Positions 14,699-23,342 of a stretch of DNA of 57,051 bases are shown here, piece by piece. The position numbers were made by a program, and so were the translations under genes. A model generated the notes under the pieces. It was not told where the DNA came from and made no database searches. It was given only the letters and a program-made list of their open reading frames with translations. Within the stretch, counting starts at the first letter, position 1. Each line of letters starts with the position of its first letter. This DNA is from Alphaproteobacteria bacterium (GTDB lineage: Bacteria; Pseudomonadota; Alphaproteobacteria; Rhizobiales; Amorphaceae), in assembly GCA_030431335.1 (NCBI GenBank), contig JAUIJH010000013.1:1-57051 (forward strand). Direction: 5' to 3'.

Positions 14699-17600
14699 AT
14701 GCCCGATGCACCGACCGTTCCTCCGCACGCCGTCGATGATTTTCTGACGCCCGAGTCTGCGTTCGCGCCGAACGAAGGTCCGGGCGACATCGACGGCAAC
14801 GTCTTCACCAACGACCTCAACGAGGACGATGTTCCGGTTCAACTGGTCGAGGTCGGCACGGACGGGGCCGCCGGCGAGTGGATCGATGGCGACAACGGCG
14901 GCCGGTTCCGCATCCTGGCCGACGGCTCGGTCGATTTCGACGCGCGGGACGATTTCGAGGATCTGGCGCCGGGCGAGACGCGCACCACGGAAATCACCTA
15001 CACGATCGGCTTCGAGGGGCCGGCCGCCACCTTCGATGTGATGCTGCTGCAGGACCTGTCGGGCTCGTTCTACGACGACCTTGAGAATTTGCGCGTGCAG
15101 TTGCCGGAGGTGATCGAGACCCTCAACGCGGACTACGACGCAGAGTTCGGCGTCGCCTCGTTCGTGGACAAGCCCTACAACAATTTCGGCAGCAGGCCCG
15201 ACTACGTCTACCGCACCGACCTTGCCGTCACCGGCGACATCGCGGCGGTGGAGGCGTCGCTGGACGCGCTGACGGTGCTGGGCGGCGGCGACTATCCCGA
15301 ATCGCAGCTCGAGGCGCTGCTGCAGCTCGCCCTGCGAGCCGAGAAGGAGGATTACCCCTCCATCGCCCAGGTGGCGGAGGCGCTGCGGGCGGCCGACATC
15401 ACGCCCGTCTTCGCCGTCGCCGACTACGTGATGGCCGAGTACCAGGCGCTGGTGGAGGAGATGGGGTTCGGCACGGTGGTGGAGCTCACCTCCGACAGCT
15501 CCAACCTCGTCGAGGCGATCCTGGAGGGCATCAACGAGGCGGGCGGGCGCAGCACCGCGACCGTCACCGCGCTGGTCTCGGGCGATGCGAGCGATGCGCC
15601 GGTGATCGAAGAGATCGGCATCGACGGGGAGTTGCGCGAGGGCAGCCCCATCACCTTCGACGTCTTCGCCTACGATCCCCGGTACGGCGGCGAGGGCGGC
15701 GGCGACTTCACCTATGCCTTCGACTTCGACGGCGACGGCAAGACCGACCTGGTTAACACCACCGGCCGTGCCACGTTCGTCTATGACGACGACGGCCCCC
15801 AGACGATGTCGGTGCGGGTGAGCAACGAAGACGGCGACACGCGCCGGGAGGAGATCTCCTTCGACATCGCCAACGCGCCGGTGACGCTGGCGCTCGACCC
15901 GATCGAAGGGCCGATCTCGACCGGCGGCAAGGTGGTGCTGACCGGCACCATCACCGATCCGGGCCTGGCCGACACCTTCAAGCTGGTGATCGACTGGGGC
16001 GAGAAGGGCCCGGGCGGCAAGCAGACCCTCACCTTCGGGGCGAGCCCCACCGGCACCCAGACCTTCTCGGTGACGCACAAATATACCGCGGGCTCGAGCG
16101 GACCGACCCCCGACGGCTACCAGATCAAGGGCACGCTATTCGACGACGACGGCAGCCGCGACATCGACTTCGTGAGCGTGGAGATCGACAACGCGGCGCC
16201 GACCGTCGCGCTCGACCGGGTCGCGGCGATCGACGAGAACGGCATCGCCGTGCTGACCGGCACGGTGGGCGATCTCGACCCCGGCGAAACGTTGACGCTG
16301 AAAGTGGACTGGGGCGACGAGACCACCGTGGAGACGGTGAAGTTCGAGGACGCGGGCTCGCAATCGAGCTTCCGCCTCACGCACCGCTACCGCGACGACC
16401 GCCCTGGCGGGCTGGACGATTCCTACCAGATCACCGCCACGGTGCGCGACGGCCAGGGCGCCACCGACGAGGCGACGCGCACGGCCAAGGTGCGCAACGT
16501 CGACCCGTCCTTCGACGGCGGCACCCGCGCGGACATCCCCGGCGGCGGCCCGGTGAGCTTCACGCGGCAGGTGGGCTTCTCGGGCGCCTTCGCCGACGCG
16601 GGCCTTCTCGACGAGCACGACATCACCATCCGCTGGGGCGACGGCAAATCGATCAACTCGCTCACCGACCCCGCCGCCTTCGAGATGACGGACACGGCGA
16701 ACGGGGCGCGCTTCAAGGCCGGGCACAACTATGCCGAGGGCGGCGTCTACGGCCTCACCACCATCGTCAAGGACGACGACGGCGGCACGGACACGACGCG
16801 CCAGAAGATCTTCGTGACGGGGATGCGCCTTGCCGACGACGGCGAGATCCAGATCGTCGGCGGCCGCGGCGGGGCGAACGTCTACCTCTTCTCCGACCGT
16901 GGCCCGTCCAGCGGCGCGCGCAGCGATCTCGCCGCGGCGCCGGCCGGCAACAACATCGTGGTGGTCGACACCGACATCCTCGGCGGGATGAAGCAGACCT
17001 TCGACATGGAGGCGGTGGAGCGCGTCTTTTTCCGCGGCTCGGAGGCTCGCGACGTCTTCATCATGTTCGAGGGCATCGCCGAAGAGAGCTTCATCGACGG
17101 GCGCGGCGGCGACGACGACCTGCGCGGCGGCTCCAGCCGCGACCACATCAAGGGCGGCAACGGGGCGGACCTCCTGTTCGGCCAGCTCGGCCGCGACACG
17201 TTGAACGGCGGCCTCGGCAACGACCAGCTCTTCGGCGATTTCGACGGCCCCGCCGGCGGCGGCAGCGCGGACGTGCTCGCCGGCAAGCGGGGCAACGACA
17301 CGCTTGTCGGCGGCCGGGGCGGGGACGATCTGTCGGGCGACCTGGGGCGCGACTGGCTCGCGGGCGGCCATGGCAGCGACGACATGCGGGGCGGCAAGGG
17401 CTCGGACGTGATGTTCGGCGACACGGACATGCTGGAGGGCCTCGGCGGGCCGCTGGAGGCACGCGGTGCCGGGCCGTCGGCGCTGCGCGTGCTGCCGGGC
17501 GGGGACATGCCCCAGGCCGTGACCCTTCTGCGCGACGGCAACGACACGATGGACGGCGGCGAGGGCAACGACCTGATGTTCGGCCAGGGCGGCAACGACG

Positions 17601-17917
17601 ACATGAGCGGCGGGGCCGGTGACGACACGATGGACGGCGGACGGGGCAACGACCTGCTGCGGCTCGGCGGCGGGCGCAATGTCGTGGTGTTCGACGGCGG
17701 CGACGGGCGCGACACGGTGTGGGGCTTCGGCGCCGCCAAGGGCGATGTGATCGACCTGCGCGAGCTGGGCCGGGCGGCCATCGAGGATGCGGCGGACGTG
17801 CTGGCGCTGGCGCGTCAGGTGGAGGGCAACGTGGTGCTCGACCTGGGCGGCACGGACCGGATCGTGCTCGTCGACACCCTCCTCACGAGCCTGACAGAGG
17901 ATGCGTTCTGGGTCTGA
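14699..17917 (+). CDS. Secreted RTX protein with integrin-beta-I-like domain and PKD-like repeats
   Basis: A 1072-residue, very acidic protein. In order: a VCBS/cadherin-like N-terminal module (about 8-112); a VWA domain (113-285) resembling eukaryotic integrin beta I domains, with MIDAS D119-S121-S123, the adjacent D126-D127 and D198-P200-E201; four PKD/Ig-like beta modules (about 300-392, 393-498, 500-600, 602-705), two of them with WGD/WGE motifs; a linker; glycine/aspartate RTX nonapeptide repeats (about 800-1000) that bind calcium; and a C-terminus (VDTLLTSLTEDAFWV) typical of type I secretion signals. There is no N-terminal signal peptide. It is probably an extracellular or surface adhesin secreted by a type I system; no such system is in the window. 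Its 3' end overlaps the convergent TAXI gene by 35 bases. Confidence 0.88.
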   Translation: MPDAPTVPPHAVDDFLTPESAFAPNEGPGDIDGNVFTNDLNEDDVPVQLVEVGTDGAAGEWIDGDNGGRFRILADGSVDFDARDDFEDLAPGETRTTEITYTIGFEGPAATFDVMLLQDLSGSFYDDLENLRVQLPEVIETLNADYDAEFGVASFVDKPYNNFGSRPDYVYRTDLAVTGDIAAVEASLDALTVLGGGDYPESQLEALLQLALRAEKEDYPSIAQVAEALRAADITPVFAVADYVMAEYQALVEEMGFGTVVELTSDSSNLVEAILEGINEAGGRSTATVTALVSGDASDAPVIEEIGIDGELREGSPITFDVFAYDPRYGGEGGGDFTYAFDFDGDGKTDLVNTTGRATFVYDDDGPQTMSVRVSNEDGDTRREEISFDIANAPVTLALDPIEGPISTGGKVVLTGTITDPGLADTFKLVIDWGEKGPGGKQTLTFGASPTGTQTFSVTHKYTAGSSGPTPDGYQIKGTLFDDDGSRDIDFVSVEIDNAAPTVALDRVAAIDENGIAVLTGTVGDLDPGETLTLKVDWGDETTVETVKFEDAGSQSSFRLTHRYRDDRPGGLDDSYQITATVRDGQGATDEATRTAKVRNVDPSFDGGTRADIPGGGPVSFTRQVGFSGAFADAGLLDEHDITIRWGDGKSINSLTDPAAFEMTDTANGARFKAGHNYAEGGVYGLTTIVKDDDGGTDTTRQKIFVTGMRLADDGEIQIVGGRGGANVYLFSDRGPSSGARSDLAAAPAGNNIVVVDTDILGGMKQTFDMEAVERVFFRGSEARDVFIMFEGIAEESFIDGRGGDDDLRGGSSRDHIKGGNGADLLFGQLGRDTLNGGLGNDQLFGDFDGPAGGGSADVLAGKRGNDTLVGGRGGDDLSGDLGRDWLAGGHGSDDMRGGKGSDVMFGDTDMLEGLGGPLEARGAGPSALRVLPGGDMPQAVTLLRDGNDTMDGGEGNDLMFGQGGNDDMSGGAGDDTMDGGRGNDLLRLGGGRNVVVFDGGDGRDTVWGFGAAKGDVIDLRELGRAAIEDAADVLALARQVEGNVVLDLGGTDRIVLVDTLLTSLTEDAFWV

Positions 17918-19250
17918 TGATGGTGGTTTCGCGCACGAAGGGGTCGGGCGGGACGGGTGCGCCGCCGCCCGGATCGATGTCGGAGGCGCCCACCACGAGC
18001 TGACGGTGGTTGAGCGTGGAGGCCGCCACCTGCCAGGCGAACGAGAACGACACCAGCGACTTCTCCTCGATGCGGTCGTTGTCGAGGTCGACGATCACCT
18101 TCTCGAAGATGTCGAACAGCTCGCGCCGGATGGCGGAGAACTCGGCCTGGCTCTTGGCCGTCTCGGCTCGGGACAGGATGTCGACGATGGCGAGATTGTA
18201 GTGGTCGGCGCGGTTCTTGCGCGCGCCCGACAGCCAGATGCGGGCCTGCCACAGCCCCGAGATGAGCAGCGCGAACGCGGTGACGGCCAGCGCCATCGGC
18301 TCGGCATATTCCACGATGAAGAGCGGATCGTCCTGGCTGTAGTAGAGTTCGGCGCCGGGGTGGATGCCGAACGACAGGCGCACATCGTCCGTCGGCGCGC
18401 TGATGAAGGCGGCCTGGGGGATGATGCGCACCATCGCCTGGCGCTTCTCGAACAGGGTGCGGGTGAAGGAATCGACCGTCGCGTCCGGCAGGCCGCGGCG
18501 GGCGACGAGCAGGCTCTCCACCGTGACCACCGCGATCGGCTCGGCGGGCACCGGCCGGTCGCCCGAATAGGTGCCCACCGGCACGACGGCGGCCGACAGC
18601 GCCGGGTCGAACAGGGCGATGGCCTCGGCCTGCTCGATGGGGACGAGCTGGGTCGGCGTCGATTCGATGATGGTCTCGATGGTCTCGTTGCCGAGCGCGA
18701 TGACCATGAAGAAGGCGTCGACCTCCCCCAGCGCGATGGCGTCGGCGTGGTTGGCGAGGGTGCCATAGGTGATGGTGAGGTCCTCGTAGGGCACCTCGTA
18801 GTGGCGCAGCAGCCGGGCGAACAGCGCGTTGGAGCCCGACCCCTGCGGCATCAGCCCGACGCGCTTGCCCCTGAGGTCGGAGACCGAGTTGATGTTGGAC
18901 CCCTCGCGCGCCACCAGGTGGAAGGCTTCCGGGAACAGGTGCGCCACGACCAGCGTGTTGGGCTCGACCGCCGTGTCGGACTGGATGAGGCCGAAATCGG
19001 CATCGCCGTTGGAAACGCGCAGGGCGTTCTCGTTGGCGCCGGCGGAGCGCAGCACCTCGATCGGGGGCAGGCCCTCGGTGCGGAAGGTGGCGGCCATGGC
19101 GTCGGCGAAGGCGCGGTAGGTGCCGCCGTCGGTGCCGGCCGACAGGCGCAGCGTGTGCGGCTGCTTGGCCAGGCTCATGACGTACCAGCCCACCATGGCG
19201 GCGCAGACGGCCGCAAGGACGCCGAAGAGGATGAATTTGCGTACGCGCAT
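17883..19250 (-). CDS. TAXI-family solute receptor, membrane-anchored, with cytoplasmic tail
   Basis: A 455-residue protein of the TAXI (TRAP-associated extracytoplasmic immunogenic) receptor family. It has an N-terminal transmembrane anchor (FILFGVLAAVCAAMVGWYV, residues 6-24), a periplasmic TAXI domain (LRLSAGTDGGTYRAFADAMA near residue 34, GSGSNALF near 138), a second transmembrane segment (near residues 316-334) and a cytoplasmic, charged helical tail of about 120 residues. Ordinary TAXI receptors are about 320 residues long and soluble. I chose the ATG at 19250 because GAGGA lies at the right distance; an ATG at 19301 is possible. No TRAP permease is nearby, so a sensing rather than transport role is plausible but unproven. 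Confidence 0.85.
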   Translation of the reverse strand: MRVRKFILFGVLAAVCAAMVGWYVMSLAKQPHTLRLSAGTDGGTYRAFADAMAATFRTEGLPPIEVLRSAGANENALRVSNGDADFGLIQSDTAVEPNTLVVAHLFPEAFHLVAREGSNINSVSDLRGKRVGLMPQGSGSNALFARLLRHYEVPYEDLTITYGTLANHADAIALGEVDAFFMVIALGNETIETIIESTPTQLVPIEQAEAIALFDPALSAAVVPVGTYSGDRPVPAEPIAVVTVESLLVARRGLPDATVDSFTRTLFEKRQAMVRIIPQAAFISAPTDDVRLSFGIHPGAELYYSQDDPLFIVEYAEPMALAVTAFALLISGLWQARIWLSGARKNRADHYNLAIVDILSRAETAKSQAEFSAIRRELFDIFEKVIVDLDNDRIEEKSLVSFSFAWQVAASTLNHRQLVVGASDIDPGGGAPVPPDPFVRETTIIRPRTHPLSGS

Positions 19251-19438
19251 CAAGCCATCCTCACCCGCTCCGACAGTGGGCCGCAAGGCGTCCTCCGACA
19301 TTGTGCCCCGCTGTGGCGCGGGCATGGCCGCCGCGGGCGGCGCTGCTTGACAAGCCAGCGTACCTCCGAAATACAAAGCGGCCTGTTTGGTAGCCGCAGT
19401 TGCGGCGCTTTCTTCCAAGCAACTTGCGGAGTGTTGTT

Positions 19439-20035
19439 TTGGCGAACGTGAAGATCTTTCAGATCGGTTTCAACAAGTGCGGTACACGTTCGATGTACCA
19501 GTTTTTCGTCGACAACAATATTCCGGCAATGCACTGGTCCAAGGGCACTGTTGGTCATGCGTTGCGGCTCAACCTGACGACCGGGCGCCGCCCGTTCGAG
19601 GGACACGAGGAATACGTTTTCTATTCCGATCTGATGGGGCCCGTCGGCCAGCCGATGTTCGAGGGCCAATACTACTACAAAGAGTTTTACGATGCCTACC
19701 CGGGCGCGCTGTTCATTTTGAACACCCGCGACGAGGACAACTGGATCAAGAGCCGGCTGCGCCATGCCGATATGATCGGCCGTTTCCGCAACTTCTACGG
19801 CCTGAAGACCACCGAAGAGGTGGAAGATCTGTGGCGCCGGCAGTGGCGAACGCAGCATGAGCGCGTGAAGGCCTTCTTCAAGGACATGCCCGAGCGGCTC
19901 CTGATCTTCGATATCGAGAAGCACGGCGGCGCGGAACTCGCGGCCTTCGTGGCGCCGCACTACAAGTGCGACGTGTCGCTGTGGGGCCACGTCGGTCTCG
20001 CGCCCGAGAAGAAAAAGGCCAAGGCCGCGGTCTAG
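19439..20035 (+). CDS. Sulfotransferase-like protein
   Basis: A 198-residue protein with the N-terminal PAPS-binding signature FQIGFNKCGTRSMYQFF (residues 6-22) of the P-loop-like sulfotransferase superfamily, and IFDIEKHGG later in the sequence. It would transfer sulfate from PAPS to a sugar or similar acceptor in the cytoplasm. The TTG at 19439 is preferred as start because GGAG lies seven bases before it; GTG at 19448 is an alternative. Base composition is lower in GC than that of neighbouring genes, suggesting a separate history. The glycosyltransferase-61 gene follows after 62 bases, so the two probably act together on a polysaccharide. Confidence 0.8.
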   Translation: MANVKIFQIGFNKCGTRSMYQFFVDNNIPAMHWSKGTVGHALRLNLTTGRRPFEGHEEYVFYSDLMGPVGQPMFEGQYYYKEFYDAYPGALFILNTRDEDNWIKSRLRHADMIGRFRNFYGLKTTEEVEDLWRRQWRTQHERVKAFFKDMPERLLIFDIEKHGGAELAAFVAPHYKCDVSLWGHVGLAPEKKKAKAAV

Positions 20036-20097
20036 CGCCGGCGGTGCTGCGCCGTTCGACAAGGCTGCGCGCGGGGGCGCAGCACAAGGCACCGAAG

Positions 20098-21276
20098 ATG
20101 GGGGACAAGGCGTTCCGTCTCATGCGCCGGCGCGAGATGCGGCGCGGCCTCGGCCTGCCGCCCATCGCGGCCGAGACGCCCTATGCGGAGCTGCTCGCCG
20201 CCAACGAGACGTCCCGCAAGTTTCCCGGCGTGCTGGGCGTCGCCATGGCGGATTTGCGGGCCGGGCAGCAGCGGCTCGCGGAGCCGGGCCCGAGCGCGCT
20301 GGTGAGGCACCCGCTCGCACCGCACTTCCTCGGCAAGGGCATCAATCCGGTCGTGTTCAACTGGCCACGCAGGGGGCCGGTCGATCTCTACCGCTACGAG
20401 GACATCTTCATGGTGGCCGAGGGCGGCATGGCCATGTTCTTCCGCGGCACCGAGGTGGACGAGCAGAGCACGGGCCTTGCCCGCGGCGTCGCCGAGCTCG
20501 CAGGGCTGCCGGCCATCGACATTCCCCGCGCGGCCTATATCGACGACATCTACAAGGCCACCAATCCCTGCCATTTCATGGTCGACCGGCTGCCGCGCGT
20601 CTACCACTACACGCGCCTCGCGGGCTTCGCGGATCACGAGTGCGTCACCGTCAACGCCAAGAGCGCCTATCCGTGCTACGCGCTGGAGCACGTGGCCCCC
20701 GAGGTGCGGGTGCTGGAGCCGCTGACGCTCTACCATTTCGACGAGCTGTTCGTGCTGTCCACCTGCGCGCGGCCGATCGGCCATCCGTTCTTCTTCCTCG
20801 ACGAGGGCGTGCTGGAGTTCGTGCTGGGGGGGATGGCGCGCGGCCTGCCGCAGCCGGCCCAGCGCCGGCGGATCTACCTGTCGCGCTTCGCCACGGAGCG
20901 GCGCCGGCTCGTCAACGAGGCGGCGCTGGCGGACATGCTGTCGGGGCGCGGCTTCGAGATCCTCGAAATGTCCGACTTCTCGCCCCAGGAGCAGCTTGCC
21001 GCGATGCGCCAGGCGGAGCTGATCGTGGCCCCGCACGGGGCGGCGCTGGCGAGCATGGTGGCCGCGACGCCCCAGAACCGCGTGCTGGAGCTGTTCAACC
21101 CCAAGCGCGGCACGGCGGCCTATGGCGCGATGGCGGTCGCGGTGGGCGCGCCCTATACGCCGCTCTACGGCACGCCGGTGGACGAGCCCGGCCTCGACGA
21201 CCCGTGGCAGGTGGACGTCGCCGCCGTGGCGGCCGCGCTCGACGCGCCGCCGGCCTGGGCGGGCGGGGGCGCATAA
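20098..21276 (+). CDS. Glycosyltransferase family 61 (DUF563) protein
   Basis: A 392-residue protein with the GT61/DUF563 pattern in its C-terminal part: RRRIYLSRFATERRRLVNE near residue 260, and the late motif VAPHGAALASMVAATP near residue 311, where the His-Gly pair is characteristic. It is cytoplasmic or peripheral and would transfer a sugar, often pentose or acetylated hexosamine, to a glycan. The ATG at 20098 is used; a GTG at 20044 would add 18 Arg-rich residues and lacks a ribosome site. It is paired with the sulfotransferase gene upstream. The acceptor is unknown. Confidence 0.82.
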   Translation: MGDKAFRLMRRREMRRGLGLPPIAAETPYAELLAANETSRKFPGVLGVAMADLRAGQQRLAEPGPSALVRHPLAPHFLGKGINPVVFNWPRRGPVDLYRYEDIFMVAEGGMAMFFRGTEVDEQSTGLARGVAELAGLPAIDIPRAAYIDDIYKATNPCHFMVDRLPRVYHYTRLAGFADHECVTVNAKSAYPCYALEHVAPEVRVLEPLTLYHFDELFVLSTCARPIGHPFFFLDEGVLEFVLGGMARGLPQPAQRRRIYLSRFATERRRLVNEAALADMLSGRGFEILEMSDFSPQEQLAAMRQAELIVAPHGAALASMVAATPQNRVLELFNPKRGTAAYGAMAVAVGAPYTPLYGTPVDEPGLDDPWQVDVAAVAAALDAPPAWAGGGA

Positions 21277-21346
21277 GGCTCGCGTGACGGCGGGCCGATT
21301 TGCCCTAAACTCACTGCCAAGACCCAACCAGCCGCTGGAGCCACCC

Positions 21347-22186
21347 ATGTTTGCCATCGAAGCGGTCGACTACCGCGACGCCGAAGCGCCGGTCGCCTTT
21401 ACGCGGTCGCTGCACGAAACCGGGTTCGCGGTGCTGAAGGGCCACCCCATCGCCGCCGAGCGCATCGATGCGGCGTATGCGGCGTGGGGCAAGTTCTTCG
21501 CTTCCGACGACAAGGACGGCTTTCGCGCGGAGCCGGGCGGGGCATCGGGCTATTTCCCCTTCCGCACCGAGAACGCCAAGGGCGCCAAGCACAAGGATCT
21601 GAAGGAGTTCTTCCAGGTCTATCCGGGGACGGCGCTGCCGGCGGTGAGCGCGGAGATCACCGAGGAGCTGTACGCGGACCTGATGGCCATCGGCGCGACG
21701 CTGCTGGCCTGGCTCGACGAGCACGCGCCCGCCGAGGTGCGGCGCGGGTTCAGCGAGCCGCTCACCTCCATGCTGCGCGACAGCAAGGAGTGCATGCTGC
21801 GCGTCATCCACTATCCGGCGCTCGAGCATGTGGTGGTGGAGGAGGGCGCGGTGCGCGCCGCCGCGCACGAGGACATCAATCTCATCACGCTGCTTCTGGC
21901 CGGCTCCGCGCCGGGGCTGGAAGCGCAGGACCAGAGCGGGCGCTGGCATGCGGTGCCGTGCGACCGCGGCATGATCGTCGTCAACGCCGGCGACATGCTG
22001 GCGCTCGCCTCCGGCGGCGCCTTTCCGTCCACCACGCACCGTGTCGTCAACCCGGAAAATGGCGGCGGCGCGCGCTTTTCAATGCCGATGTTCGTGCACC
22101 CGCGGCCGGAGGTGGCGCTGTCGGCGGATCGCACGGCCGGCCAGTATCTGCACGAGCGGCTGGTGGAGATCGGCCTCGCCTCCTAG
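21347..22186 (+). CDS. 2-oxoglutarate/Fe(II) oxygenase, isopenicillin N synthase-like
   Basis: A 279-residue member of the isopenicillin-N-synthase-like non-haem iron oxygenases. The iron ligands are visible: His and Asp in AAHEDINLITLL near residues 181-183, and the distal His in STTHRVVNP near residue 229. The co-substrate Arg follows in ARFSMPMF. The N-terminal non-haem dioxygenase segment (TGFAVLKGH) is present. The ATG at 21347 follows CTGGAG. It lies 121 bases upstream of a BMP-family nucleoside-type importer operon on the same strand, so it may hydroxylate or demethylate the imported compound. Substrate not identifiable from sequence. Confidence 0.88.
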   Translation: MFAIEAVDYRDAEAPVAFTRSLHETGFAVLKGHPIAAERIDAAYAAWGKFFASDDKDGFRAEPGGASGYFPFRTENAKGAKHKDLKEFFQVYPGTALPAVSAEITEELYADLMAIGATLLAWLDEHAPAEVRRGFSEPLTSMLRDSKECMLRVIHYPALEHVVVEEGAVRAAAHEDINLITLLLAGSAPGLEAQDQSGRWHAVPCDRGMIVVNAGDMLALASGGAFPSTTHRVVNPENGGGARFSMPMFVHPRPEVALSADRTAGQYLHERLVEIGLAS

Positions 22187-22267
22187 TTCTGGCGCGGCGC
22201 TTGCCTGCCGATACCGCGATGGCACGCCGCGCAGTGGCTCTAGCCAAGGTGTATCGGGGCGGCTTAA

Positions 22268-22278
22268 GTTGCTGCAAC
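22268..22278. promoter_or_regulatory. Short palindrome GTTGC-T-GCAAC in the importer leader
   Basis: A perfect 5-bp inverted repeat around one central base, 30 bases upstream of the binding-protein ATG and inside the 121-base gap. It is small, and I give it as a possible operator only. Confidence 0.25.
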
Positions 22279-22307
22279 GTGAACATATTTACGGGTGGGA
22301 GAGCGTG

Positions 22308-23312
22308 ATGCTGAAGCCATTCCTTGCCGGCCTCGTCGGCGCCGCCGTGGCGGTCTCCTGCGCTTCGGCGCAGGACTTCAAGCCGGCGGTCGTCTTCGAC
22401 CTTGGCGGCAAGTTCGACAAGTCCTTCAACGAAGGCGTCTGGAACGGCGTGAAGCGGTTCATGGACGAGACGGGCGTGGAGGTGATGGAGTTCGAGGTCA
22501 CCAACGAGGCCCAGCGCGAGCAGGCGCTTTCGCGCATGGCCCAGCGCGGCGCGACCATCGTGCTCGGCGTCGGCTTCTCGCAAGCGGACGCCATCGCCAA
22601 GGTGGCGCAGGAAAATCCGGACAAGATGTTCGCCATCGTGGACGTCTCGTGGCTCGATGAGCCGAACCTGCGCCAGTACACCTTCAAGGAGCACGAGGGC
22701 AGCTATCTGGTGGGCGTCGCCGCCGCCGAGGCGAGCGAGAGCGGCACAGTCGGCTTCGTCGGCGGCATGGACGTGCCGCTGATCCGCAAGTTCGCCTGCG
22801 GCTTCGTGCAGGGCGTGAAGGCCACCAACCCCGACGCCACGGTGCTGGAGAACATGACCGGCACCACGCCCGCCGCCTGGAGCGACCCGGCCAAGGGCGC
22901 CGAGCTAGCCCGCAGCCAGATCGACCGCGGGGCGGACGTGATCTACCACGCGGCCGGCGGCACCGGCATCGGCGTCATCCGCGCCACGGCCGACCAGGGC
23001 AAGCTCGCCATCGGCGTCGATTCGGACCAGTACGACGTGGCGCCGGGCTCGGTGCTCACCTCGATGCTGAAGCGCGTCGACAACGCCGCCTACGACAGCT
23101 TCATGGACGCCATGAACGGCGAGTTCACGCCCGGCGTCGTGGTGCTCGGCCTCGACCAGAACGGCGTCGACTACGTTGCCGACGAGCAGAACGCCGACCT
23201 CCTGACCGAGGACATGCGCGCCAAGATGGAGGCGGCGAAAGAGAAGATCATCGCCGGCGAGATCGAGGTGCATGACTATGAAAGCGACATGAGCTGCCCC
23301 GTCGAAGGGTGA
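22308..23312 (+). CDS. BMP-family ABC transporter substrate-binding protein
   Basis: A 334-residue periplasmic protein of the BMP (basic membrane protein, PnrA/TmpC-like) family, which binds nucleosides or related ring compounds. A Sec signal peptide is visible at residues 1-21 with probable cleavage at ASA-QD; the Cys at residue 18 is not in a good lipobox. Family motifs include VFDLGGKFDKSFNEGVW near residues 28-44 and AAGGTGIGVI near residue 217. The ATG at 22308 follows GGGAGAG. It is the first gene of a four-gene importer operon. Substrate is probably a nucleoside or purine-like compound by family, but this is not proven by sequence. Confidence 0.92.
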   Translation: MLKPFLAGLVGAAVAVSCASAQDFKPAVVFDLGGKFDKSFNEGVWNGVKRFMDETGVEVMEFEVTNEAQREQALSRMAQRGATIVLGVGFSQADAIAKVAQENPDKMFAIVDVSWLDEPNLRQYTFKEHEGSYLVGVAAAEASESGTVGFVGGMDVPLIRKFACGFVQGVKATNPDATVLENMTGTTPAAWSDPAKGAELARSQIDRGADVIYHAAGGTGIGVIRATADQGKLAIGVDSDQYDVAPGSVLTSMLKRVDNAAYDSFMDAMNGEFTPGVVVLGLDQNGVDYVADEQNADLLTEDMRAKMEAAKEKIIAGEIEVHDYESDMSCPVEG

Positions 23313-23336
23313 CGGGCGCCCCAGAGCCTGGGCCCG
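23313..23336 (+). terminator. Hairpin directly after the BMP binding-protein stop codon
   Basis: CGGG (23313-23316) pairs with CCCG (23333-23336) and CCCAG (23320-23324) with CTGGG (23328-23332) around a 3-base loop, with a 3-base bulge. It starts at the base after the stop codon and ends six bases before the ATPase ATG, so it can protect the upstream message and hold back ATPase translation. No T-run follows. Confidence 0.5.
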
Positions 23337-23342
23337 TGCGCG

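Noticed and set aside
14515-14739. 74-codon frame in front of the integrin-like gene
   Set aside because: It overlaps the well-supported ATG at 14699 and has no protein-like features or ribosome site.
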